Assembly (NCBI GenBank): GCA_031556035.1
Contig: JAVBTT010000001.1
Span: 102,228-166,227, forward strand
DNA length: 64,000 nucleotides
Origin: JAVBTT01 sp031556035
Lineage (GTDB): Bacteria > Bacillota > Clostridia > Oscillospirales > UBA929
Reading direction: 5' to 3'
The notes below the pieces were generated by a model that searched no databases, had not been told where the DNA came from, and saw only the letters and a list, made by a program, of their open reading frames with translations. Numbering within the stretch: the first letter of the stretch is position 1; every line of letters starts with the position of its first letter. This document shows positions 9,071 through 16,366 of this stretch, piece after piece. The translations under genes and the position numbers were made by a program.

Positions 9071-9672
9071 GACTTAGCCCCCCTGCGCGACAGTATTTTG
9101 TTCATAGCGGCCATAACCACCCCGAACGTGAGGAAGCCTCCCGGAGGCAGTGCCATAATGAGCGCCGGCTGGAAGGACTCCGGGAAAATCGCCTGCCCCA
9201 GCAGGGTTCCATTTCCCAGTATCTCGCGTATGACCGACATGATCAACAGCGCGAACGCAAAGCCCAGACCCATAGTGAGTCCGTCCAGCGCGCTTCGCCC
9301 GACACCGTTCTTGGACGCGTAGGCTTCGGCCCTTGCCAGGATGATGCAGTTGACGACGATCAGCGGTATAAATACGCCCAGGCTCTTGGACAGCGCGGGC
9401 AAGTACGCCTGGAGCAGCAGGTCGACCGCGGTCACGAAGCCCGCTATTATGACCACGAAGGCCGCGATGCGTATTTTCTCAGGAATGACCTTTCTGAGAA
9501 GGGAGATGACCACGTTCGAGCAGATCAGCACCGCCGTCGCCGCCAGGCCCATGCCCACGGCGTTTTCCACCGTGGTAGAGGTGGCGAGGGTAGGGCATGT
9601 GCCAAGCAGGAGCACCAGCACGGGGTTTTGATCAACAATTCCGTTTTTAAACTGCTTCAGGGTCTGGTTCAT
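9067..9672 (-). CDS. rnfE: Rnf complex membrane subunit RnfE
   Basis: RnfE is the paralogue of RnfA with opposite membrane topology. It is 201 residues with six hydrophobic segments and has the paired cysteine motifs LLGTCPTLA (near residue 26) and VVNCIILARAEAYA, the latter followed by the glycine-rich DGLTMGLGF segment. It overlaps both rnfG upstream and rnfA downstream by four bases. This keeps subunit synthesis tightly coupled along the operon. Confidence 0.97.
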   Translation of the reverse strand: MNQTLKQFKNGIVDQNPVLVLLLGTCPTLATSTTVENAVGMGLAATAVLICSNVVISLLRKVIPEKIRIAAFVVIIAGFVTAVDLLLQAYLPALSKSLGVFIPLIVVNCIILARAEAYASKNGVGRSALDGLTMGLGFAFALLIMSVIREILGNGTLLGQAIFPESFQPALIMALPPGGFLTFGVVMAAMNKILSRRGAKS

Positions 9673-10334
9673 TTCCCCGTCCCTCCCTCATCTGCGAGAT
9701 ATTGCAGCACCTGCGTCAGCGCGTCCTGCACCCCGGCAAGCACCGCCTTGGAGGTTATTGTTGCTCCGGACAGCGCGTCGATGCCGTCACCGAGCTTCAT
9801 AGAAACGCTCTTCCCCACAAACTGGCTGAGAAATTCGGGCTCCTGAGCCCTTGTCCCGAGCCCCGGGGTCTCCGTCATGCTCATTATAGATACGCCGGTG
9901 ACGTTCGGCTGGAGATCCACCCCGACCATCATCGATATTTTGCCGCCGTATCCGGCCGGCTCGACCTGCGCCACGAAGCCGATAAGCCTGCCGCCCGAGT
10001 CCTGCGCCCTGTAAAGGCCCGTCTCCCCCACGCGCTCGTACTTGTCCGCCGGAAGCACGACAGTCATGGCCTCCCTGGCGGCTGCCTCGGCGCGGCGCTG
10101 TATCTCGGGCGCGGTAACCTTGTTCACAAGGCCCAGCATAACGGCAACAACCGCCGTGATCAGAAACAGGGTGACCGTCAGGCCAACAAGGCTGTTCTGG
10201 TCGAATTTTCTCCTCCCGCCGCCCGAAGGCGCGGCCTTGTCCTCCGCAGCCCCCGGCTTTTTCACCTTTTCCTCCGAGGGTTTACCGGTTTTTTTGTTCC
10301 TGGGTTCAATCTCCTTGAAGCCGTCTCCCCTCAT
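9669..10334 (-). CDS. rnfG: Rnf complex flavoprotein subunit RnfG
   Basis: RnfG carries a covalently bound FMN on the outer face of the membrane and passes electrons within the Rnf complex. The protein has a long charged N-terminal extension rich in Lys/Glu/Pro (about residues 1-48), then one membrane helix (about 50-70) and an FMN-binding domain. The flavinylation motif is DALSGATITSKAV near the C-terminus, where the Thr of SGAT is the attachment site in this family. The extended cytoplasmic N-terminus is longer than in proteobacterial RnfG. Four-base overlaps join it to rnfD and rnfE. Confidence 0.96.
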   Translation of the reverse strand: MRGDGFKEIEPRNKKTGKPSEEKVKKPGAAEDKAAPSGGGRRKFDQNSLVGLTVTLFLITAVVAVMLGLVNKVTAPEIQRRAEAAAREAMTVVLPADKYERVGETGLYRAQDSGGRLIGFVAQVEPAGYGGKISMMVGVDLQPNVTGVSIMSMTETPGLGTRAQEPEFLSQFVGKSVSMKLGDGIDALSGATITSKAVLAGVQDALTQVLQYLADEGGTGK

Positions 10335-11395
10335 TTACCGTTGCCCCCTTCCGTCTGTCCGCGGAAATGCGCGCGGAAACGGTCAAACCTGGGCACCCCG
10401 AATCGGCGCGGAAGCCCTGTTTTATCGAGCAGCCACACCGTGGTGTTCATGAGCAGTATGGCATAGCATACGCCCTCCGGGTATCCTCCGAAGTAGCGTA
10501 TGAATACTGTCAGCGCCCCGCAGCCTATGCCGAAAATAATCTGCCCGCGCTTTGTTACCGGGCTTGTGGAGTAATCGGTTGCCATAAAAACAGCACCCAG
10601 CATCAGACCGCCGGACAGCAGATGATAGAGAGCCCACTCGCCGCGCGCCGCCCAATCGCCCCACGCTATGTCCCCCTTCGGGAACAGGAATGTCAGAGCC
10701 GCCACCGTGCCGATAAAGCTGAGCGGTATGCGCGGCGTGATGACCTTGCGCACTATCAGGTACAAGCCGCCAAACAGTATCAGCACCGCGCTGACCTCGC
10801 CCAGCGAGCCCGCGATCTCTCCCCGGAACATCTGCCACAGGCTGGCCTCGGGCAGCAGCCCGTCCTTGAGCGCCTTTAGCGGGGTCGCGGCCGAGACCGC
10901 GTCGGTGGCCGCCGAGGTCATGTCTACGCTTAGGAAGGGGTTCAGCTTCTGCTCAAGCATCGGATTGGTCCAGGAGGTCATGATGGATGCCCATGAAAAC
11001 AGAAAGGCTCTGGCGGCAAGAGCCGGGTTGAGAAAGTTTTTCCCCAGCCCGCCGTACAGCTGCTTAACAACCACAATCGCGAAAAACGCGCCCACCACCG
11101 GGAGCCACAGCGGGACGGCCACCGGCAGACAAAACGCCAGCAGCAGTCCGGTCACGACCGCGGACAGGTCCCTTATCGCGGGAGGGCGCTTGAGCGCCCT
11201 GCACACAAGATATTCGAACACAACGCAGGAGATCACCGACACGGCGGTCACGGTAAATGCCCGTGGGCCGAAGAAGTACAGCGCGACCACCAGCGGAAAC
11301 GCCAGCGCGATGCAGACGTCCAGCATGATTGAGCGTGTATTGTCCTCAGTTCTTATGTGAGGGGAGGAGGAAACCACCAGGTTTAGCCGTTCCAT
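10331..11395 (-). CDS. rnfD: Rnf complex membrane flavoprotein subunit RnfD
   Basis: RnfD is the large membrane subunit that also carries covalent FMN. The 354-residue protein has multiple hydrophobic segments, the N-terminal SSSPHIRTEDNTRSIMLDV that marks NqrB/RnfD proteins, and the conserved GGLGKNFLNPALAARAFLF segment. The expected flavinylation site reads DAVSAATPLKAL, so the usual SGAT is SAAT here; the acceptor Thr is kept. ATDYSTSPVTKRGQ is another family signature. It is separated from rnfC by three bases and overlaps rnfG by four. Confidence 0.96.
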   Translation of the reverse strand: MERLNLVVSSSPHIRTEDNTRSIMLDVCIALAFPLVVALYFFGPRAFTVTAVSVISCVVFEYLVCRALKRPPAIRDLSAVVTGLLLAFCLPVAVPLWLPVVGAFFAIVVVKQLYGGLGKNFLNPALAARAFLFSWASIMTSWTNPMLEQKLNPFLSVDMTSAATDAVSAATPLKALKDGLLPEASLWQMFRGEIAGSLGEVSAVLILFGGLYLIVRKVITPRIPLSFIGTVAALTFLFPKGDIAWGDWAARGEWALYHLLSGGLMLGAVFMATDYSTSPVTKRGQIIFGIGCGALTVFIRYFGGYPEGVCYAILLMNTTVWLLDKTGLPRRFGVPRFDRFRAHFRGQTEGGNGK

Positions 11396-11398
11396 CGG

Positions 11399-12724
11399 TC
11401 ATTTCACCGCCTTCTTTTTCGCGTCCACAATCTTTTGCTTGCCTGTCCTGAAGCTCTGCACGAGGTAAAGCCTTCCGGGACAGATATATGAGCAGCAGCC
11501 GCATTCTATGCAGTCCGTTAACCTCTGGCGCTCCAGCGCCGGTATATCACCGGCGCGCTCGTACATGTACATGTATATCGGCAGCAGGTGCATAGGGCAC
11601 ACCTGGACGCACTTGCCGCAGCGGATGCATATCTGGTCAGGGCTCGTCTCCACGTCGGCCCGCGAAAAGGCCAGCAGCGAGCCGCACGCCTTTACAATCG
11701 GCGCCTTCAGGTCGTGCTGGGCCAGACCCATCATCGGCCCGCCCGCCAGCACCTTGGCCGGAGTCTCCCTGAAGCCGCCCGTCACCTCGAACAGGGCTTC
11801 CATCGGAGTGCCTATCCGCACCAGCAGATTCTTCGGGTTGCTCACCGCCGAGCCCGACACGGTGACCGTACGGCGTATCAGCGGAAGCCCCGAGGTCACC
11901 GCGCGGTGTATTGAGGCCGCCGTCTCAACGTTGAAAACCGCGCAGCCCACAGCGGCCGGAAGCTGACCCGGGGGCACCTCCCTGCCTGTTACCGCCTTTA
12001 TGAGCTGCTTTTCCGCGCCTTGCGGGTACCGGGTGCGCAGGAGCCCGATCTCAATGCCCGAGCCATGCTTCGGCAGAGTGCGGCGCAGACTCTCATAAGC
12101 GTCGCGCTTGTTGGCCTCGACCGCTATCGCGGCAATGGAAAGGCCAAGTATCTTCATCAGAACCTTCAGCCCCCCGAGAACCTCCTCGGGGGCTTCAAGC
12201 ATGAGCCGGTGATCGGAGGTTATATATGGCTCGCACTCGGCGCCGTTGAGAATCAGCCTGTCAACCTTGCCCATGCCGGAGCGTATCTTTGTATGGGTTG
12301 GGAACGCCGCCCCTCCGAGCCCCACAAGCCCGGCGTCGCGCACAATTTTGAGCAGCTGCTCCGGGGTGAGGGATTCCACCGAGCCATACGGCTTGATGCT
12401 CTCGTCTGGGGTGTCCAGACCGTCGTTCTCAATGACTATGCTGAGCACCTGCCCCCCGTTGGGATGCGGGCGCGGTTCTGTCTCAAGTACCTTGCCTGAT
12501 ACGGACGAGTGTATCGGCGCGGACACAGGTGACTTTGAATCCGCCACCACCTGGCCCATTTTCACTACCTGACCGGGACTCACCACCGGCTCACATGGCG
12601 CTCCGATATGCATCGATACCGGCAGCACCACATAATTAGGCGGCAGCAGCAGCTCAACGGGCTTGTGCTTTGTGGCGGCCTTTTTGTCGTCGGGGTGTAC
12701 TCCCCCGTGGAAGCCGACGCTCAC
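11399..12724 (-). CDS. rnfC: Rnf complex NADH-interacting subunit RnfC
   Basis: RnfC is the peripheral subunit where NAD+ is reduced. The 441-residue protein has an N-terminal barrel-sandwich part, the glycine-rich nucleotide/FMN-binding motif GLVGLGGAAFPTHTK (about residue 134), the NGAECEPYITSDHRLM segment, and a SLBB region. Two ferredoxin-type cysteine motifs lie near the C-terminus: CIRCGKCVQVCP and CIECGCCSYICP. The start is GTG at 12722-12724 with GGGGGGAAGG just upstream. It opens the rnfCDGEAB operon, the usual clostridial order, transcribed from the promoter at 12759-12787 and divergent from rex. Confidence 0.97.
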   Translation of the reverse strand: MSVGFHGGVHPDDKKAATKHKPVELLLPPNYVVLPVSMHIGAPCEPVVSPGQVVKMGQVVADSKSPVSAPIHSSVSGKVLETEPRPHPNGGQVLSIVIENDGLDTPDESIKPYGSVESLTPEQLLKIVRDAGLVGLGGAAFPTHTKIRSGMGKVDRLILNGAECEPYITSDHRLMLEAPEEVLGGLKVLMKILGLSIAAIAVEANKRDAYESLRRTLPKHGSGIEIGLLRTRYPQGAEKQLIKAVTGREVPPGQLPAAVGCAVFNVETAASIHRAVTSGLPLIRRTVTVSGSAVSNPKNLLVRIGTPMEALFEVTGGFRETPAKVLAGGPMMGLAQHDLKAPIVKACGSLLAFSRADVETSPDQICIRCGKCVQVCPMHLLPIYMYMYERAGDIPALERQRLTDCIECGCCSYICPGRLYLVQSFRTGKQKIVDAKKKAVK

Positions 12725-12758
12725 GGCCTTCCCCCCATTCCAATATGTTGGTTACGCT

Positions 12759-12787
12759 ATTATATCCCGTGCTTTCACATTTTTCAA
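12759..12787 (-). promoter_or_regulatory. Sigma-A promoter of rnfCDGEAB
   Basis: Minus strand: TTGAAA (12782-12787), 17-bp spacer, TATAAT (12759-12764). The predicted transcript start is about 30 bases before the rnfC GTG. No clear Rex-type palindrome overlaps it. Confidence 0.78.
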
Positions 12788-12844
12788 GTGCATAGAGCGC
12801 AAAGCCGTAACATCATTAAATCGGCTCTTCCGGCATACCGCATA

Positions 12845-12873
12845 TTGAATTATCGGTTGTTCTGTGTTATAAT
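12845..12873 (+). promoter_or_regulatory. Sigma-A promoter of rex
   Basis: Plus strand: TTGAAT (12845-12850), 17-bp spacer, TATAAT (12868-12873). It is divergent from the rnf promoter, with about 57 bp between the two -35 elements. Two direct repeats, GTCAAAATT and GTCAAATTT, lie just downstream near the predicted start point and could be regulatory. Confidence 0.72.
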
Positions 12874-12947
12874 TCCGTCAAAATTCGCTGCCCTCGGTCA
12901 AATTTTCTTATAACGCAGATTTCGCCTGCCGGAAGGATGTATTAAAT

Positions 12948-13007
12948 ATGTCTATCACCCCCCCGCGCTCCAAGATTGCGTCCGGTTCGTCCGGGGATGG
13001 CAACTGA
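12948..13007 (+). CDS. 19-codon leader ORF coupled to rex
   Basis: ATG at 12948 is preceded by GGAAGGA at good spacing and opens a 19-residue ORF (MSITPPRSKIASGSSGDGN) ending TGA at 13005-13007. One base later comes the rex ATG (TGAGATG). The leader has a far better ribosome binding site than rex itself, so rex is likely translated by re-initiation. The peptide has no recognised relatives. It could instead be a remnant of an upstream extension, but it is out of frame with rex. Confidence 0.5.
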   Translation: MSITPPRSKIASGSSGDGN

Positions 13008-13008
13008 G

Positions 13009-13650
13009 ATGCCGACGGACAAGCAAGCCATCTCACAGGCGGTTATACGACGGCTGCCCCGTTATCTCCGCCAGATGGATGTTCTGCTCGAAAACAACAT
13101 ATCAAGGGTGTCCTCGGGCGAACTCGCCGCCAGTCTTGGCCTGACCGCATCCCAGATAAGGCAGGATTTGAACTGCTTCGGCGGTTTCGGGCAGCAGGGC
13201 TATGGCTATCAGACCCGCAAGCTGCGCGACAGCATCGCGGATATCCTCGGGCTTGACAGGGGTTATACGGCGATATTGATCGGCGCCGGCAATCTCGGCA
13301 GGGCGCTGCTGCGCAAATATACGTCTTTCCTCTCGGGTTTTTCCATTATCGGCGCGTTTGACATAAACCCCTCCAAGAGCGTCCCCGGCTGTGTGGATAT
13401 ATACCACATGGATAATCTTGAGGAATTTATAGCGGAACGCCGCCCCCACGCCGCAATACTCACTCTGCCCACCGGAGAGGCGCATGAGGCCGCCCGCAGA
13501 CTCTCCGCGGCCGGGGTGAGAGGCATCTGGAACTTTACCGAGGCCGATCTTCAGGGGCTCGGTTTGACTGTGGAAAACGTGTGGCTGTCGGACAGCCTTA
13601 TGACGCTCTGCTACAGGATTACGGAAGAAGAGCGGAGCCCCCGCGTGTGA
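13009..13650 (+). CDS. rex: Redox-sensing transcriptional repressor Rex
   Basis: Rex represses fermentation and redox genes when NADH/NAD+ is low and releases DNA when NADH binds. The 213-residue protein has an N-terminal winged helix with SQAVIRRLPRYLRQ and GLTASQIRQDLNCFGGFGQQ, both diagnostic. A Rossmann domain follows with ILIGAGNLGRALL (near residue 87) and the acidic AFDINPSKS. I chose ATG 13009 because it gives the usual family N-terminus; in-frame TTG 12976 and ATG 12997 only add a tail. The last codons (GAA GAG CGG AGC CCC CGC GTG TGA) are the beginning of a repeat A unit, so the C-terminal ERSPRV and the stop come from the repeat. It is divergent from rnf, a plausible target. Confidence 0.95.
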   Translation: MPTDKQAISQAVIRRLPRYLRQMDVLLENNISRVSSGELAASLGLTASQIRQDLNCFGGFGQQGYGYQTRKLRDSIADILGLDRGYTAILIGAGNLGRALLRKYTSFLSGFSIIGAFDINPSKSVPGCVDIYHMDNLEEFIAERRPHAAILTLPTGEAHEAARRLSAAGVRGIWNFTEADLQGLGLTVENVWLSDSLMTLCYRITEEERSPRV

Positions 13651-13952
13651 GCAAATATGCGAGGAACAGCGAAGCGCATGACGAAGCTTATTTGCGAACT
13701 GCGCGCAGGCGTTGGCGCAGCGGCAGAAAGCCGCGAAGCCAAGGCTGGAGCGCAAGCGGGGGCGGGAGCTTGACATCACCCGAAGAGCGGAGCCCCCGCG
13801 TGTGAGCAAATATGCGAGGAACAGCGGAGCGCATGACGAAGCTTATTTGCGAACTGCGCGCAGGCGTTGGCGCAGCGGCAGAAAGCCGCGAAGCCAAGGC
13901 CGGAGTGCAAGCGGGGGCGGGAGCTTGACATCACCCGAAGAGCGGAGCCCCC
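13627..13952 (+). repeat. Tandem array of structured repeat family A (A2, A3 and a 16-bp remnant)
   Basis: Two tandem 155-bp units (13627-13781 and 13782-13936) differ at only a few positions and are followed by the first 16 bases of a third. Each unit starts with GAAGAGCGGAGCCCC, then has a hairpin with arms GCAAATA (13651-13657) and TATTTGC (13689-13695) around the core AACAGCGAAGCGCA, then a second stem CTGCGC...GCGCAG, and ends with GGGAGCTTGACATCACCC. Copies A1 (7447) and A4 (48567) are single units of the same family. The array overlaps the last 24 bases of rex and fills the gap to the SLH gene. Apparent reading frames through it are repeat artefacts. Confidence 0.85.
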
Positions 13953-13999
13953 CAACTACAGAACAACTCAAGTTTCAGCATCGGAAAGTGTGATATTCA

Positions 14000-15133
14000 G
14001 TGCTTAAACCCAAGATCGCGATAATACTCGCCGTGAGCACGCTCGCGCTGAGCCTGCTCGCGCCGGTCGGCGGCGCGTCCTCTCAGCAGGGCGACGCAGT
14101 CGTGACAAAAAGCTACATAGACAAGGTCTTTATCCCAGCGCTCACCGACTACGCCATGGCGGAATACCGGGAGGGCTTCAAGCTCAGCCCCACGGCGATA
14201 GAACAGGCCATATCCAAGGCCCGGCAGGTCAAATCGCCCTCAAGCGTCGACGAGCTGACACTTGTCGTTCTGGACGAGGTCAGGGGACGGCAGATAAGAT
14301 ACGCCCAAAGCGGCACCGTCATTTCCCTGTCCGCCGGTGAAACCCTGGTCGGAGGGCAGGGCTGCATGGTTTCTGTAGTATCCGGCACAGCGTTCGCCTC
14401 CGGCCAGATCATTGATTTCACCACAGGGGCGGACATCACCTCCGGCACGTCCCCGGCCGCAAACCACAAGCTCTGCCTCATGAGGGACAGCGGGCTCAAT
14501 ATTATCACAGCCTCAAAGATTGAGATATTCGGCTATTACCGCGTGATCCCCAGCCCCCGCCCGAAGTATGAAGACATCGCGGACGCTCTTTACAAAATGG
14601 GGCTGTTCGCGGGCACGAATACCGGCTACGAGCTTGAGCGCCCGGCGACCAGGATTGAGATTCTGGTCATGCTGATAAAGCTGCTGGGCGAAAACGACGC
14701 GGCCACGGCTTACAAGGGGACACATCCATTCAAGGACGTTCCCGCCTGGGCAAACAGCTATGTGGCCTACGCCTACAGCAAGGGCTACACCGCCGGAACG
14801 TCCGCGACCGCGTTCTCACCGGGCAGCCTGGCCACCGGCGACCAGTACGCGACCTTTGTGCTCAAGGCCCTGGGCTACGATTCCAACAGGGATTTCAACT
14901 GGAGCCAGGCGCTCTCTTACGCGCAGCAAATCGGTCTCATATCGCCCGGAGAGGCTCCCCTGCTTGGGCAGCCGTTCCTGCGTGACAAAATGGTGTACCT
15001 GAGCTATTACTCGCTCTACGCCAACTACAAGGGCAAGGACTCCACCCTGCTACAGAGGCTTGTATCCAATGGCAAGATAGAGCAGGTCACGGCGGACGCC
15101 GCGGCCGGCGGGGTGACCAGGACGCGGCCCTAG
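14000..15133 (+). CDS. Secreted S-layer-homology (SLH) domain protein
   Basis: This 377-residue surface protein has a signal peptide (basic start, hydrophobic core, cleavage around VGGASS), a unique N-terminal region (about residues 30-185), and SLH-type sequence in the C-terminal half. The clearest SLH repeat is HPFKDVPAWANSYVAYAYSKGYTAG followed by FSPGSLATGDQYATFVLKALGY, with a degenerate repeat before it (YEDIADALYKMGLFAGT with RPATRIEILVMLIKLLG) and after it. SLH domains bind secondary cell-wall polymers. The start is GTG at 14000; its ribosome binding site is weak. The function of the N-terminal region is unknown. It is convergent with the aldo/keto reductase across a strong hairpin. 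Confidence 0.85.
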   Translation: MLKPKIAIILAVSTLALSLLAPVGGASSQQGDAVVTKSYIDKVFIPALTDYAMAEYREGFKLSPTAIEQAISKARQVKSPSSVDELTLVVLDEVRGRQIRYAQSGTVISLSAGETLVGGQGCMVSVVSGTAFASGQIIDFTTGADITSGTSPAANHKLCLMRDSGLNIITASKIEIFGYYRVIPSPRPKYEDIADALYKMGLFAGTNTGYELERPATRIEILVMLIKLLGENDAATAYKGTHPFKDVPAWANSYVAYAYSKGYTAGTSATAFSPGSLATGDQYATFVLKALGYDSNRDFNWSQALSYAQQIGLISPGEAPLLGQPFLRDKMVYLSYYSLYANYKGKDSTLLQRLVSNGKIEQVTADAAAGGVTRTRP

Positions 15134-15141
15134 GCGGCGTG

Positions 15142-15177
15142 CACAGCGGCGGACGGCAATCACCGTCCGCCGCTGTG
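15142..15177. terminator. Hairpin between convergent genes
   Basis: Stem CACAGCGGCGGACGG (15142-15156), loop CAATCA, complementary arm 15163-15177: a perfect 15-bp stem between the SLH gene stop (15133) and the reductase stop (15183). T-tracts on either side are poor, so it may work as a bidirectional but weak terminator. Confidence 0.65.
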
Positions 15178-15182
15178 ATTCA

Positions 15183-16172
15183 TTAAGCTAAAACCGCGTC
15201 TATCTCCCCCAGCTCCTCCTGCGTAAACATGAGGTTTTCCAGCGCGCCGCAGTTCTCCTTGATCTGCTCCGGGGTCCTGGCCCCTATAATCACCGACGTG
15301 ACCGTATCCCGGCGCAGCACCCAGGCCAGCGCCATCTGCGCCAGGGACTGCCCGCGCCGCTTGGCGATTTCGTTCAGCTTCCGGGCTTTCTCCACAGCCT
15401 CGGGCGTTACGGAGCTCTCGGTCAGAAATACGCTGTGCCCTGCCGCCCGGGAGTCCCGCGGGATACCTGTGAGATATTTGTCGGTCAGCAGCCCCTGGGC
15501 CAGCGGGGAAAACACCGCCGAACCCATTCCGCATTCGTCCAGAGTATTGAGCAGCCCGTCCTCCACCCAGCGATCAAGCATCGAATAGCGCGGCTGGTGG
15601 ATAAGCAGCGTTACCCCCATGGATTTAAGTATTTTATACGCCTCTCGGGTCTGCTCCGACCTGTAGTTTGATACGCCCACATAAAGCGCCTTCCCCTGCC
15701 TCACGATCTGCGCAAGCGCACCCATGGTCTCCTCCAGCGGAGTGTCCGGATCGGGGCGGTGGTGGTAGAAGATGTCGAAATAGTCCAGTCCGCAGCGCTT
15801 CAGGCTCTGGTCTATCGAGGCGGTCAGATATTTCTTTGAGCCCCACTCCCCGTACGGTCCGGGCCACATGTAGTACCCCGCTTTGCTTGAGATCACCAGC
15901 TCATCGCGAAAGCCCCGGAAGCAGTCCCGCATGATCCTGCCAAAGTTCTCCTCGGCGCTTCCCGCGGGAGGCCCGTAGTTGTTGGCAAGATCAAAATGGG
16001 TGATGCCGAGGTTGAATGCGGCGGTCAAAAGCCGCTTCTGATCGTCCAGAGGCGCGGTGGCGCCGAAATTGTGCCACAGGCCAAGCGAAAGCGCGGACAG
16101 TCTCAGCCCGCTTTTGCCGCAGCGGTTATATTTCATGCGGTCGTATCTGTTGTCGTCGAAATCACAGCTCAT
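15183..16172 (-). CDS. Aldo/keto reductase (YghZ-like)
   Basis: NADPH-dependent aldo/keto reductase of 329 residues, most like the YghZ/Mgr group that reduces L-glyceraldehyde 3-phosphate, methylglyoxal and related aldehydes. The catalytic tetrad is visible: Asp and Tyr in THFDLANNYGPP, Lys in VISSKAGY, and His in IFYHHRPDPDTP. The group signature MWPGPYGEWGSKKYL is present, and VIIGARTPEQIKEN near the C-terminus binds the cofactor phosphate. I chose ATG at 16170-16172 (GGGGGAG ten bases upstream); the open frame extends further but into the promoter. It is divergent from the ldhA-like gene. The physiological substrate is not known. Confidence 0.92.
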   Translation of the reverse strand: MSCDFDDNRYDRMKYNRCGKSGLRLSALSLGLWHNFGATAPLDDQKRLLTAAFNLGITHFDLANNYGPPAGSAEENFGRIMRDCFRGFRDELVISSKAGYYMWPGPYGEWGSKKYLTASIDQSLKRCGLDYFDIFYHHRPDPDTPLEETMGALAQIVRQGKALYVGVSNYRSEQTREAYKILKSMGVTLLIHQPRYSMLDRWVEDGLLNTLDECGMGSAVFSPLAQGLLTDKYLTGIPRDSRAAGHSVFLTESSVTPEAVEKARKLNEIAKRRGQSLAQMALAWVLRRDTVTSVIIGARTPEQIKENCGALENLMFTQEELGEIDAVLA

Positions 16173-16239
16173 AAGCGCGTTTCTCCCCCGCTCGCCGATA
16201 TTTTCGCCCCGCCTGGACGGAGCGCGGACAAGCCTCTTT

Positions 16240-16268
16240 ATTATAATGCAGCAATAGTTAATTGGCAA
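16240..16268 (-). promoter_or_regulatory. Sigma-A promoter of the aldo/keto reductase
   Basis: Minus strand: TTGCCA (16263-16268), 17-bp spacer, TATAAT (16240-16245), about 70 bases before the reductase ATG. Confidence 0.75.
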
Positions 16269-16286
16269 ATATAAACCACAATTATG

Positions 16287-16316
16287 TGATATAATAGGAG
16301 AGCCTAATAGGAGAGC
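16287..16316 (+). promoter_or_regulatory. Extended -10 for the ldhA-like gene and a 12-bp direct repeat
   Basis: TGATATAAT (16287-16295) is an extended -10 on the plus strand with no matching -35 at 17 bp. Immediately downstream TAATAGGAGAGC occurs twice (16292-16303 and 16305-16316), overlapping the -10 and the likely start point. The repeat could be an operator or a small duplication. Confidence 0.5.
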
Positions 16317-16366
16317 TTCAGTGCCGGAGTAATATATCCCATTATGTATTTCAGGGGGGCATTTGC

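Noticed and set aside
12725..12975. Rex operator between rnfC and rex
   Set aside because: I looked for TTGTTAA- or TTGTGAA-type palindromes and found only isolated half-sites such as TTCACA; not enough to annotate.
13627..13952. Tandem 155-bp units considered as CRISPR or centromere-like iterons
   Set aside because: Unit length, absence of unique spacers and single copies elsewhere argue for a dispersed structured repeat.
13581..13993. Open frames running through the tandem repeat (RRWRSGRKPRSQG-type peptides)
   Set aside because: They come from the 155-bp repeat units in different frames, are repeated with the unit and lack independent start sites.
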